A stretch of 64,000 nucleotides of DNA from contig NYXK01000109.1 of the NCBI GenBank assembly GCA_002685535.1, positions 29,124-93,123 on the forward strand, read 5' to 3'. Shown here piece by piece: positions 12,688 through 22,927 of this stretch. The notes below the pieces were generated by a model. That model made no database searches and had not been told where the DNA came from. It saw only the letters and a list, made by a program, of their open reading frames with translations. Every line of letters begins with the position of its first letter. Position 1 is the stretch's first letter. Origin of the DNA: Deltaproteobacteria bacterium. Its GTDB lineage: Bacteria > SAR324 > NAC60-12. The translations under genes and the position numbers were made by a program.

Positions 12688-13407
12688 TGCTGAAGTTTTG
12701 CGCTTGGTTGATGTTATGTTGAAATTTGTCGTCTTTCTAAAGCTTTTATGGGGCTTGGTCGGTGGTGGAGGTCCATAAACGGCCCTGAGGCTGTGATGAG
12801 AGGTTGGTGCTGCGTTATGGGGAGCCAAATCCGTCACCCGATGCGTTAGTGAGATAATACTTTTGGACGCTCCCTAAATTTAGGTACAGTGGAACAGACT
12901 AATGAGTATTGCTAAATTGACAAACTAAAGCCACCCAAAACACAATATCCAAGGCATGTCTTTCCAGAACAAGGTCCGCCCCACTCTAATCATGCTGACC
13001 TGCCTGGCATATTTGTCTCCTCAGAGTCCTGAAAGTCGCCAAAATCTCAAAATCCACATTTGCTATTACCTCCCGCGGATCGAACTTCGTGCTGGAGAGA
13101 ATTTTGGCTCCCCATTGCCACGTGAGCTACACGGGGCTTGCGGGCCAAGGGACTAATAATAAAGGGAGCCAAAACGGGCTCTCCACACCATTAAGCTGTT
13201 ATAATCCCGTTTTGGCCTCCAGCTATGGCAGTGTCCATTCACATTAGATAAAATAAACATATTGATAAGCATAAAGTATTTGGGCTAACCTTTGGCGATA
13301 CTTAAGCTTACCTAGTCCTTGCTCCTTTAAACAATTGTAAAAGAGGCTACAGAATAAAACATTCTGAGCAATTTCTATGCGCAGGACTAAGAACTCGAGT
13401 TACAACT
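12688..13407. promoter_or_regulatory. Divergent intergenic region with repeated TTTTGGCTCC motifs
   Basis: 720 bp between two divergent start codons. It contains ATTTTGGCTCC at 13101, its reverse form at 12821 and ~13164, and a GTTTTGGCCTCC variant at ~13208. The last two form an inverted repeat of about 14 bp. A regulatory role is only inferred, from position. Confidence 0.35.
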
Positions 13408-13925
13408 ATGAATCTTGTCGCAGTCTTCGCTCTCCTGATCTCTGTGAATGCCTATCCATACCATGGACAGGTTGATGAGACACTCGTCCCAGAGTTCGGA
13501 GTCATCAGAGGAACTGACCCGGATGTCCTCCAAATAGGCAGTTGTAGTGGATACAATGGGCAGCTTGTCCCAATTCCCTGCACCTGTCCACCTGATCGTA
13601 ACCAGTTTATCAATGCGCTAAATAATGCTCTTGAAGCGGGCAACGTCGAGGGAGAACCAATCGCGTTTAGCTATGATGCTGGTGACCAGTCCAGGGCCAC
13701 AAACAAACAGCGAGCTACTGCCTGTGTAATTGTTCTGCAAAGTTTCAATGGTGAGAAAGGGAATGGATGCCCAGTTGCTTCCGCGCCTAACTTCAAGACT
13801 CAACAAGACACAGGCATTCGGAACGATAAGGTAATTGTAGAATAATTATACAGCTCAATATTCAATCAGTGCCTACTCTTTGCGATATTTTCATAACACA
13901 GGGTGGTTGCTTGACACCAGGGTAA
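13408..13925 (+). CDS. Small secreted cysteine protein, 148 aa (two exons)
   Basis: The N terminus MNLVAVFALLISVNAYP is a clear signal peptide. The mature chain carries the run LVPEFGVIRGTDPDV, then SC, IPCTC, AC and GC cysteines, a pattern I associate with small secreted ascomycete proteins of unknown function. The unspliced ORF stops at 13845 with five cysteines outside the signal. Splicing 13831-13901 (AAG|GTAATT...ACACAG) instead gives exons 13408-13830 and 13902-13925, ending GGCLTPG. That adds a sixth cysteine, and an even number suits three disulfides, so I prefer the spliced model. It could be an effector or a cell-surface protein. Confidence 0.75.
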
Positions 13926-14527
13926 AGAAGAGGAAGGATCGGGGAATTAGGAATGAGAATGAGGTGCAAATTATTCAAATCCGATTTGGCTATGCATATA
14001 CGTGATGCGCCGAGCCTGGGGTTATCTTAAAAGAACAAATCAACTCGTTAGAGAGGCCATCAACGCCTCTATACGTAGTAGTATCCTAAATTCTCTTCTC
14101 TTTGGATAGATACACGTGATACTAGCTTTAGTCCTTGCTATAAGCACAGGAGACAATGTGAATAGTTGGTATTCCAAAATTGACGCTACGGAAGAATTAT
14201 AATCCTAGTATGTCCTAACTACAATTTATGCGCTTTGCAAATGTTTCTGTAGGAAGAATCATGCTTGTTTCAACAAGTTATTATAGAACAAATAGTTGTG
14301 CAACAAGTCATTATAAGACTGCTAAAAACCCGTTACATAATAATTTTTGTGCAACAACCTGTTGCATAACTATATTGGCTAATAGGTTCAAGTTTGAAAT
14401 TAGGGTACTAAACTAGCAAGATCTAAACATTTTCTTTACGTTTCCGATTTAAAATCAAAGTACTAGAATTCATCAAACAGATCCACTCAATGTAAAACAG
14501 CCTGTGAATATCCTCAATCATATTCAC
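13926..14527. other. AT-rich convergent intergenic gap
   Basis: 602 bp between convergent genes. Around 14268-14365 a short theme recurs three times (CAACAAGTTATTATA, CAACAAGTCATTATA, CAACAACCTGTTGCATA). I see no gene. Confidence 0.4.
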
Positions 14528-15555
14528 TCAAGACAAGGTCAAGAGGACAGGTCCCGCAAGAGTCGCGAGGGCAAGGTCATCAGTATTATCCGGCTGTTGT
14601 GTCGTCACCACAGCAAATGCTGCCCCATTCATTCCTGGCGGTACCGCTGTCGTCCCTTTCCCCTCTACGGTAATATTCAGCGACGTATATACCGGTTCAT
14701 TGAGCTGGTTGACCCAGCCGACTAGTAATTGCTTGCCAGCTTCTGCGACAAAGGTCATCTGCGCAGGATCCCACTCAAACTCTCGAAGGGGTGGCTCGGT
14801 AGAATTCGCCAGTCTTGGATATGTTGACTCGGAAACATTCAAGGTAGGGAGAGTAGGTAATGCAATCTCAACGGGGCAAGATCCGGGAACGATAAACGAG
14901 AGGGCTAAGTTGTATGCCCATATGTCGCTGATTCCAGTGTCAAAAGGCGCCGGATTAGGCGATTTCCCTTCAATATGCCTGAAGAAAGCATCGTGACGAG
15001 ACTCAACCGTGAGGATCGATGACACCGACTGTATCAGCAATGGATCCGTGACTGCGATGCGCTTAGCAAGGCCGATAGTTGAGCCAATGCCGACAGAAGT
15101 AATTATGTCAGCCAGCCCAAAAAACCCTTGAGTGGAGTTAACTGGGAAGGAATAATTGCAAGGAGGGATTGGTTCCGCGTTATAGTGTTCGAGAAGATCG
15201 ATAATGGTTGCAACGTGAACCTCTTCTTGCTATGAGGGCGTCAGGTTAGCACTCACAGGTTTGGGGCAAGACCACTTACAGCAGCAACCTTGCTGACAAC
15301 CTCGATGGTGTCTTGCGGATATCCGCTCATATTCCACCCTGTGATATTGGTTAAACCAGTCTGGAAGAACGATGCTTCCAAATTTTCGAGAAATAGGGCA
15401 AGCTGAAATTCTTTGACTGCGTTTGTTGATATAGATGATGGCTTGTCAATATATGGCAAGCTACCTCCTGCTACATCTGTGATATTGTTGCAAAGAGGTG
15501 CCGCAGCGACAAGGCTGCCTACAAGAACCGAAGCAGCGTAAAGAAGAGCTCCCAT
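14528..15555 (-). CDS. Rds1-like secreted ferritin-fold protein, 325 aa
   Basis: Two exons, 15555-15280 and 15229-14528, joined by a 50-nt intron (GTAAGT...CATAG, phase 0). The signal peptide is MGALLYAASVLVGSLVAAAP. The ferritin-like core shows FLENLEASFFQTGL and, exactly across the splice, AAQEEVHVAT, which supply the Glu and Glu-x-x-His residues typical of the fold. Several N-glycosylation sequons follow, and the C terminus is hydrophobic (LATLAGPVLLTLS), which could be a GPI-anchor signal. Rds1 relatives are fungal stress-induced extracellular proteins whose biochemical role is unclear. A two-unit remnant of the 13-bp minisatellite lies ~200 bp upstream. Confidence 0.85.
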
Positions 15556-15756
15556 AGTAGCTGCTAGTAGATATCTGCGTGAAAGGTTTAAGGAGACACT
15601 GAAGCGAAGAAGTTGTTAATGTTAAAAGTGAGCATATGCTTCTCTGCTGTATTAATACCTGCAGGATGGCCTTGAAAAGGGTTTCCATTTCTGATCCTTC
15701 CAGGAAGTAATAATTGGTGGTCGGTTAATAATAGATGGGGGGTCAATTTAAGCTCC

Positions 15757-15784
15757 AGGGGCAAAGAGAGGGGGCAGCGACACC
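15757..15784 (+). repeat. Two-unit remnant of the 13-bp G-rich minisatellite
   Basis: AGGGGCAAAGAGA followed by GGGGGCAGCGACA: two degenerate 13-bp units matching the family found as longer arrays elsewhere. It lies 201 bp 5' of the Rds1-like start. Confidence 0.5.
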
Positions 15785-16077
15785 TTTGAGCCGCCTCCAC
15801 TAGCTGTGGTTCTTCTGACTGAGGAGGCAGGCCCGCAGGTGGATCCTTTGGAATATGGTAGCCAATTCGAGTTCCAACCAGCCCGCGTGAACTTTCTGCA
15901 AATTTCGCCTGGGTACCCAAAAGACACTCCATTTGCCGATCAAGACTTGTCCGAGCTATAAGATATCTCTCAAAATGATTCTAATTATTCGCTGCTTAAA
16001 CGCTTCTGCTATCTCCGCAGTACAGTCTGGCACAAAAATCACCAAACAGCAACCTTTTACCTGTCATAGCACGCAAG

Positions 16078-16446
16078 ATGTTTGTTGGATTTGGAGTAAT
16101 GTGGGTGGGACCGAGGAGATCTGACGGGAATGCGAGAACGAAACGGTATTGTGGCGCTGGTTGGATGTTTCGAAGGCCAAAATGGGGGGTTTCTCGAGGG
16201 AAGAAATTGAGCTCAGCAACCGAGGACCGTTCTTCCGACGACAACCCTCCGAGCTACACTGATGCATCTACCCAAAGTAGTTTCGAAGGCCTGCCTAAGA
16301 TTGCCGCAAAATTTGACCCGCACGACTTCGATCTGGGAGAATTAGTGAAGCAATTTCGAGATGAGAGATCCCGCGAAAGGCCTGAAAGGGGATCTAGAGC
16401 TTCAGAGATGTCTCATGAAGGCAGCGGGATTGCGAACAAGGAATAA
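16078..16446 (+). CDS. Hypothetical protein, 122 aa (weak)
   Basis: An ATG-started ORF with a basic N-terminal half and an acidic, Ser-rich C-terminal half, including a PPSYTDA (PPxY-like) motif and a charged FRDERSRERPERGSR tail. I do not recognise the family. The composition looks like a real low-complexity fungal protein, but the first ~40 residues overlap open antisense frames and may not be coding. It could be one exon of a longer gene. Confidence 0.35.
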   Translation: MFVGFGVMWVGPRRSDGNARTKRYCGAGWMFRRPKWGVSRGKKLSSATEDRSSDDNPPSYTDASTQSSFEGLPKIAAKFDPHDFDLGELVKQFRDERSRERPERGSRASEMSHEGSGIANKE

Positions 16447-16706
16447 GGACTACCAATGGTCCTAATAGACATGGGTTTATGTGTGTATGGTCTATATGTG
16501 GTCACAAATGGAAGTGAGGGACTGATTGGCCAAGATTTTCCCAGGTTGGGTAGGGAAAGGGGCTTTCATTCAGCTATATATTGCTATTGGTCCAATATTT
16601 CTAGCTCCCATAGTATCATTCAACCAGTCAAATGACTTTCGTTATAGGCTTCAGTTCCGAACACTCAACGATTTTAATTTTGACCCACATTTGACATGCA
16701 CTAATT

Positions 16707-17654
16707 TTATATGGCTAGCCTTATTTTGGCGGATAAGCCCACCCGCTCCCTTACACTCATGACAAAGTCGGAGTTGCGTTGATGATGCCCGTGCTCTGGG
16801 CAGCTCTTGTCCGTGAGGTCTGTATATTTCGGCCGCGGGTCTCTCAACCTGTACACTGCTTCGATAGCCTCAGATACTGCCATCCAGAATATACCTCCTG
16901 GCAACTGTTCCGAACCAAGCGACTCAATGTAAGCAAGATAATACTTGCTGAACCAACCACAGAAACAGTCCCAGCATTTCCGTGTTGGCTCTTCAATAAC
17001 TATTTGCAAGAGGCTCTGGCGAATGCTGTTTCTACCTTCCTCGAGCGAGACTAGCCACCCAAATTAAGACGGAATCTTAGAATGGGCAAATAACTCAGAC
17101 TTACGGCAAGTCCTTATCAAAATGTCAGCATCAATATCGTCATGGGCCCAGAGTTTCAAGTAGGAGCCTCGGTGGTGGAGTATCAACCCGAGGCTTATTT
17201 CCTCGAATGACTTTGCGTTGTCAAACCAGTATGCTGCCCTCAGTAGCCGCCAAAGTTGGTTACTATCAGTGATATTGGCACAATTTAACCAAACCTTGAT
17301 GGCAAATGCGAGGGCTACATTACAGTCGAACTTGTCTGCTGTGATAGCTACTCGGAGGATTTGGCTCGCATCGAGACCATCGTGTACCGCATTATTACAG
17401 CCGTGGATGACATTAAGCATGATTTCCATGGCTTCGGCATCGTCTTCTGGCATATCAATTTCCGTCGATTCATTGTCGTCAAGTCTTTGGCCTTCGTTGA
17501 ATCTAGGGCCCAGCATAGCGCTAAATACCCTTGAGGCACTTTTGAGGACCAAAGAATAGGCCTTGAGCCTCTTCATTCCGGCGCCGATGACGAGAATAAC
17601 GTCGCCATCCGGCGCAGTATCTGCTGTGGTGAAGTCGTTCCCTTCAGTTTCCAT
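16707..17654 (-). CDS. BTB/POZ-domain protein, 297 aa
   Basis: Two exons, 17654-17105 and 17050-16707, separated by a 54-nt intron (CC|GTAAGT...GCTAG, phase 1). The N-terminal ~100 residues read as a fungal BTB domain: GDVILVIGAG, YSLVLKSASRVFSAMLGPRF and the acidic linker MPEDDAEAMEIMLNVIHG. A helical region like those in other fungal BTB proteins follows (FDCNVALAFAIKVWL, LLRAAYWFDNAKSFEEIS). The second exon continues it with IFWMAVSEAIEAVYRLRD. Such proteins may be adaptors for Cullin-3 ligases, but no BACK or Kelch partner domain is evident. The ORF track shows the exons as two separate ORFs. Confidence 0.85.
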
Positions 17655-17974
17655 TATATTCAGGTATGGTGGGGTTGAGGGAACCTTGAGCGGGGTAAAA
17701 AAAACCCCCGAACTAAGATTAGTATCTTTCAGAGCTAGTTCTAGAATGTTCTACGGGGTTGATATTAATCCTCAGGCAGAAAGAAGTGTACACTTCACGT
17801 GCAACACCTGAGAGCAGGGAAATTAAGTGAATGGAGGGGCTTGGAATTCGGGTTCGTGTCTCACAAATAAAATCTTTCAGTGTTCGTAACTGAAGCCGAT
17901 TTCGAACTTTGGATATTTTAGGAGGTAGAGCTGCCGATAGTGGAGAAATCAGTAACTATGACGAGGACGGCGAC

Positions 17975-18057
17975 TAGGGGCAGAGACTAGAGGCAGGAAC
18001 CGGGGGCAGGAACCGGGGGCAAAAACCAGGGGCAGAGACCGGGGGCAAGGACTAGTG
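17975..18057 (+). repeat. 13-bp G-rich minisatellite array (about six units)
   Basis: Units such as AGGGGCAGAGACT, GGGGGCAGGAACC and GGGGGCAAAAACC in tandem. The array lies in a 660-bp divergent intergenic region, 258 bp 5' of the first reductase gene and 321 bp 5' of the BTB gene. Confidence 0.9.
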
Positions 18058-18314
18058 CCAACGGTTAGGCGAATACATTTGATTCGCTAATGTTGGTAAC
18101 TCAGCAGCCAGCAACATGAGAGCATGAATAAAGCAATCAATCAACTAAACTTTCTTGTAGACGCTAATTTTTAGTTGAGGGTGGGACTCGGTCGAAGATG
18201 CGACGCATAGCCCAAGATAAAGTGAAGGCTTTTGCTCAGACGTAGAGGGAGATGCTGTATGTTACATCTTTTCTGATCACTTCAGATATTTTGAATCATT
18301 TCCTGCTATCAAAT

Positions 18315-19565
18315 ATGACACCAATCTACGATTTTTACAAAGAACAAGTTGCCTTCTTAACCGGGGCGACTGGCGGCTTGGGAGGCTGTCTCCTGTATAA
18401 GCTCTGCATTGTGCTTGATATACAGCGGCTGTACGTCCTAATTCGTGGATCCGAGAGCGCAGCATTGGAACGATGGAAATACACCATGCCTCAGCAGTAC
18501 CGACATATTGAGGATCGGATAAGGGTCGGAAAGGTTGTCCTTGTTCCGGGTGACATGACAAAGGAACGCTTTGGCATCACCACTGAAACTCTTTGCAAAA
18601 TTGAGGAAGAAGTCACGATAATCATCCATGCGGCTGCGAACATCAGCTTTCGAGCTCCTCTGCAAAAAGTCGTTTTGGACAACTGCTTACCCGCACTTCG
18701 ATTGGCGGCTTGGGCTACGAAAATGACTCAACTTCAGCATTTTGTCCAAGTTTCCAGTGCATATGCGAACTCTTTCCTCCCTGATGGTTCTGTGGGAGAG
18801 AAGATATATTATCTGTCCAACCCTGACGATGCGGAGGGAGAGCTAGAGGAGATTCTACGGACCGGCACAACGATGCATCTGCAGCGCTTTCCTTGGGCCT
18901 ACGCATACTCAAAGCAGCTAATGGAGCGGCTGATGATATCACGGTTTCCCAACCTGCCAATTCTACTCTTGCGACCTACCAGCATCGGACCTGCTATTGC
19001 TCAGCCCTATGAGATGTACGGCCCGCAGGGGTCATGCCCTATCTCCACGCTCTATTCCCGCTTGATGCAGCCAACAGGAGGAAAGAGCATATGGTATGCA
19101 CCAGCACATGGTGGTAACATCCTTGATGAGATTCCGGTGGATATTGTTGCGAACGTTTTGCTTCAACACGTTCATGCAGGTACTCGTGGAGTGGTTCATG
19201 CATCTTCATCGTATTATATCCCCAAGACATTAGAGTGGATACTGGAACGGCCATCCAAGTACCTCCCGGCTCACTGGGCTGCAAGGATGGCAAAACCCGT
19301 CTTCGTTCAGGACACGAGAGTAGAACAAAGCAAGGAAGCGGAATTTTACCGGATTGGATCTCGGGCATGGGAATTTTGCGCTCCATCATCACGCCGACTG
19401 GGAAGCCTTAACGGGCCCTTGACGTTTGGCTTGAATGACCACGATATCGATCGGTTTGCCGAACTCAGGGTAAGGTCTATCTTCAATGAAACTTTTGGAG
19501 AAGGGCGTCTTATGCAAAAGGCAGGGGGGATCGGTCAGCGGGCACTGGCATCGGCCAGGCTATAA
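18315..19565 (+). CDS. Fatty-acyl-CoA reductase-like / male-sterility-type NAD(P) reductase, 416 aa
   Basis: Single exon. The nucleotide-binding motif TGATGGLGG is at residue ~16 when translation starts at the second ATG (18315, MTPIYDFYKEQV). The first ATG (18252) would add 21 hydrophobic residues. Further signature elements are LYVLIRG, the active-site YAYSK (Tyr-x3-Lys) and LLRPTSIGPA. Together they mark an NAD_binding_4 (FAR N-terminal) domain that reduces activated fatty acids or thioesters to aldehydes or alcohols. The C-terminal sterile domain is weak or absent, so the exact substrate is open. A second, clearly different member lies 5 kb downstream (24750-26027). Confidence 0.85.
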   Translation: MTPIYDFYKEQVAFLTGATGGLGGCLLYKLCIVLDIQRLYVLIRGSESAALERWKYTMPQQYRHIEDRIRVGKVVLVPGDMTKERFGITTETLCKIEEEVTIIIHAAANISFRAPLQKVVLDNCLPALRLAAWATKMTQLQHFVQVSSAYANSFLPDGSVGEKIYYLSNPDDAEGELEEILRTGTTMHLQRFPWAYAYSKQLMERLMISRFPNLPILLLRPTSIGPAIAQPYEMYGPQGSCPISTLYSRLMQPTGGKSIWYAPAHGGNILDEIPVDIVANVLLQHVHAGTRGVVHASSSYYIPKTLEWILERPSKYLPAHWAARMAKPVFVQDTRVEQSKEAEFYRIGSRAWEFCAPSSRRLGSLNGPLTFGLNDHDIDRFAELRVRSIFNETFGEGRLMQKAGGIGQRALASARL

Positions 19566-20017
19566 TGTTCATCGCTAGTACTTAGTGGAGGACGTCTTTC
19601 CCATGAGCCTAGTGTACGGGATGGTTTCTTAAGTAAAGTGAAATCGAGTTTTTGTCAAATTACTTGTCTAAGCGTGCACGCGTCAATACTGCACACAACC
19701 ACAGCTATCTATCTGTTCAAGTCCATGTCGTTATTGCGATTGCTCCCCAGTTTGCGAGGTCCCTTTCAATTTAGACCTTCCCACAGCGCATGAAATTCAA
19801 CATTCATCAGATACAATTCCATTTTTAATTACACACAAAATCGACCAGGTTTCAATTTTGGCTCCTGGTGAGGACCTATTTGGATATCTAAATGCCCTAT
19901 GCCTCCTATCCAGAGCCGTATATGGTTCCTGGCGACCCACCAAAATATATAGTCATGTTTCCCCTTTGTCCTATCTAGACATCGGCTTCAATTCTTACTC
20001 GTTTCAGACAGCACGTA
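19566..20017. other. Intergenic gap with a TTTTGGCTCC motif
   Basis: 452 bp between two plus-strand genes. The sequence AATTTTGGCTCC at 19854-19865 lies about 150 bp 5' of the next ATG and matches motifs upstream of several other genes here. I see nothing else. Confidence 0.35.
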
Positions 20018-20965
20018 ATGGGTGCTTCTCTACTCTCTTTATCACCCGAACTCGTCTGTAGAGTTATAAAAGATTTGCCCATTGAAGATGCTCGTAACTT
20101 ATTGTCGAGTTGCCGCCAGATTCAAAGTAATGGCAAGTATGCTTTTGATGAGAAGTGTTTTCATGTCTTACCGGTCAAACTAGAGAGCCAGAATTTACGA
20201 ACCGCGAAAGATATCATTAAGAAAGAACAATTTCGTTTCGTCCGAAAGATTTTTATTCGACTAGACCGAGTTCACGTTCCTCTATATCTTGAGAGACCTC
20301 AAGAAATAGCTCGACACGGTTTATATAAAATTCTAAAAAGAGGGCTTCATCCTTCTACAAAGTGCGACACCATCATAATAGACTATGGTCCGGAAACGGA
20401 AGAAAATGAGTATCGTCATCATATAAAAGCGGTTGCTTGGGCAATAAAAAAGACTTCATCTCGTCAGGAAGTCAACTCTTTTAAGGCCCAGATACAAAAC
20501 ATAACAGTCCCCAGTTGTCGCGGCTTGATTAAGTTTGGAAGGAGTTTTCTTCACCAAGTACATTCAATCGAAGTCAAAGTCAATTCTCTGGACCAGGACT
20601 TCGATCCTCTATATAAGGTCTTGTCTCTTGCAACTAACCTCAGGGAGCTCTCTATCCGTAATGATGAGTCTGAATTTCTTGATTCAGACGTTATTTCGGA
20701 ACTGATAGGACTGAATTCTGAATTAGAAAGTTTAAGGCTTAGTGGGTTTGAAATCTCCAGAGAACAACTACAGGATGCTATCTTCCTTGTGGAACCTTAC
20801 ATCAAGAACATAAATTTACAGAGAATGATGTTCGTCGATGGATTCAGTTCTTTTATTAATTACATCTCAACGTTGTCTTTAGATGAAGTTTTCCTTGAAG
20901 ATATTTGGGAGCGTGATTTCGAAGGCGGCGAATGTGCAATACAGGATCCAATGAGCTATCTATAA
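20018..20965 (+). CDS. F-box-like fungal protein, 315 aa
   Basis: The N terminus LLSLSPELVCRVIKDLPIED followed by ARNLLSSCRQI is an F-box-like start, where a Skp1-binding helix bundle would sit. The rest is leucine-rich-repeat-like (LATNLRELSIRNDES, ELESLRLSGFEIS), common in fungal F-box proteins that present substrates for ubiquitination. The protein ends in a distinctive FLEDIWERD...DPMSYL block. The same block and the preceding region recur, broken, on the minus strand at the right edge of the window (63564-64000), so this gene belongs to a duplicated family. It is single-exon. Confidence 0.7.
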   Translation: MGASLLSLSPELVCRVIKDLPIEDARNLLSSCRQIQSNGKYAFDEKCFHVLPVKLESQNLRTAKDIIKKEQFRFVRKIFIRLDRVHVPLYLERPQEIARHGLYKILKRGLHPSTKCDTIIIDYGPETEENEYRHHIKAVAWAIKKTSSRQEVNSFKAQIQNITVPSCRGLIKFGRSFLHQVHSIEVKVNSLDQDFDPLYKVLSLATNLRELSIRNDESEFLDSDVISELIGLNSELESLRLSGFEISREQLQDAIFLVEPYIKNINLQRMMFVDGFSSFINYISTLSLDEVFLEDIWERDFEGGECAIQDPMSYL

Positions 20966-21342
20966 TTTTATACTAGGATTATTCAAGTTATGATCTATCT
21001 AGATAGTCCCAGATGAGGAGTTGACTAAATTGAGAGGTAATGGGATGCTGCAATCGTAGATGACAACGATCGCCCTCTCTAAGGAGGCGTGGAAATTTTC
21101 AGATCGGTGGAATGGATAGGATAAGAAGAGGGATTTATTGGAATGTGACGGATTTTGAATGAAAATCAAAGGACTGCACACTTGTACACATCTACTTATT
21201 CCCGTGCTTGGCCTGATCCACCTTGATGAGTTTTGTCGGAATGTCAACGCCATCTAGTGAACTGAATGGTATATGCCTAACTGGTAATATTTGGCATTGG
21301 GCGAATAAATTAGGGTTCTAAAAAATTCAAAACTGCTTCCAC
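20966..21342. other. Convergent intergenic gap
   Basis: 377 bp between convergent stop codons. The ORF at 20999-21253 (-) has no recognisable features. Nothing else seen. Confidence 0.35.
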
Positions 21343-21862
21343 TTATCTAAGAAATGGGCACACTTTAATATTCAGGAAGCGATCGGAGACACCGTTATTC
21401 CAGGCATATTCAACCTTTTGCGGAGTCCAAGACTGACTGCTTCCGTACTTCCTCATTGCTGCCGACATGCGACTCCAAACTCCGTCAAAGTCAGCTTCAA
21501 CCGCTCCGGTAATCGCGCCCAGCCGCCAAACCAACTTTAAGATGCGATCATATTCCCCTTCTTTGTCAGCGGCCGCAGCCATTGCCATGGCCTTCACCTA
21601 GTATGAAACAGTTAGCAGATGCTCTAATAAATTAGATAATGCTACTGACTTCGGCGTTACATCTTTTCCACATACAGCTCCATGCCGATGGTGATTTCTT
21701 GACCCCTCTTTTCATGAATTCACTAGCAATGACTTCCCAGCTGGACTTCGTTTCTTTCCAATCCATCAGAGTCATCTTAAGTTGCCAACTCTGTTTCCAT
21801 CTCTCAAAACCTGGTCCAGCACGCCCTTCGAGGCTGCCCGGTCGTGGAGAACTCCCTTCCAT
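21343..21862 (-). CDS. Myb/SANT-like small protein, 155 aa
   Basis: Two exons, 21862-21650 and 21597-21343, joined by a 52-nt intron with a GTCAGT donor, a GCTAAC branch site and a CTAG acceptor, phase 0. Exon 1 has a Trp-spaced helical segment (WKQSWQLKMTLMDWKE, SSWEVIASEFMKRG, WSCMWKRC) resembling a Myb/SANT-like DNA-binding module. Exon 2 repeats the theme (ILKLVWRLGAITG, DFDGVWSRM, WTPQKVEYAW). I do not know a named homologue. DNA binding is inferred from this spacing only. A minisatellite array lies 344 bp upstream. Confidence 0.55.
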
Positions 21863-22206
21863 ACCGCTGAAAGATATTCCGTCGTGGATATTGTAGTCGT
21901 CGGTGGTAATCTAACGATAATGACCTAGCATACTTATACATATGGAAATACTCTTGCCAAACTTATTAATTCGTCACACTGTCCCATGAATCTGATTTAG
22001 TGAGTGTGGAGCAGAAAAAGGGTGAGTGTAATTCTGCGTGGCTGACTCGAAGTCCCAAGGTTCCTCCTTCCTTCTGTGTGGACGAGTTGAGTTTGAAGTG
22101 CATGCAGAGGAATCTCACGAGGGCCAGATCAACTAAAAGAGGTGGAGTAAGATCTTAGACATAAAGTCTAGCAAACTAAATCAGAGTGGTAGTCCCGTGC
22201 GGTAGG

Positions 22207-22256
22207 GACCGGGGGCAGAGACCGGGGGCAGAGACAGGGGGCAGAGACAGGGGCAG
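22207..22256 (+). repeat. 13-bp G-rich minisatellite array (about four units)
   Basis: GGGGGCAGAGACC/A units in tandem between the divergent Myb-like (start 21862, -) and cupin (start 22928, +) genes. The following ORF 22293-22637 (+, 114 aa) is not convincing as a gene. Confidence 0.9.
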
Positions 22257-22792
22257 CGATTTAGCGCCTTTTGGATCCGCCGTGCGTCGGCAATGGAAGT
22301 CAGAAACACCCTCAGGCATCTGCGCCAAAATTGCGACGATCAATTTCTAGACTGTCGAAGGAAGTTCCATTATGCAATGTGCTTAGTGGCATTATTCTTG
22401 TTTGGAATGTTTTCTTTATCGACTGATATTCGATGTTTCCTTCATCAAATATATTTACCAGCGCCTGGACAGATGGAGATAAAGAGCGTATATATCTTAA
22501 TAAAACCGGGGTGCGAGTGTACATGTCAAATCAGCAAACTAGAGCCAAAATTGGATCTGCAGCTCATTCAAAGTGAGGACTCAGGAAAGGAACCAAATTC
22601 GATGGGGACCATGTTAGGCCACCAGAACCATTCCTGATCATGGTTATTTATAGATCCATTTTAGTGTCACCACCCTCCAAACCCAGATTCGATGCCCGAA
22701 TCACGCATTTTCCATTGGCTTCGCCAACGGTGTCTATCATCGCGACCGACAACACCGACCTTACCAACACACTCCAAATAGCCGCTGCCGAG

Positions 22793-22799
22793 TATATAT
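22793..22799 (+). promoter_or_regulatory. TATA box of the cupin gene
   Basis: TATATAT followed by a pyrimidine-rich leader, 129 bp before the cupin ATG. Spacing and context fit a strong TATA-type fungal promoter. Confidence 0.5.
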
Positions 22800-22927
22800 G
22801 AGGGCCTACCCAACATGCATCTCAAACATCACCTCCTTTGTTAAAGCCTTTTCCTTAAGTCTTTTCCTTTATCCAGTCTTTGAATATCATCTTTCTTCTG
22901 CTTTGCTCCTCACATCAATCTCTCAAC

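Noticed and set aside
15588-16244. Minus ORFs upstream of the Rds1-like gene
   Set aside because: Low-complexity, overlapping the plus-strand ORF and lacking motifs.
17690-17710. Short CGGGGT...ACCCCCG hairpin upstream of the BTB gene
   Set aside because: Only 5-6 paired bases around an A-tract; likely to arise by chance.
18252-19565. Longer N terminus of reductase 1 from ATG 18252
   Set aside because: It adds 21 hydrophobic residues before a normal FAR start; the second ATG is closer to the family, though a membrane anchor cannot be excluded.
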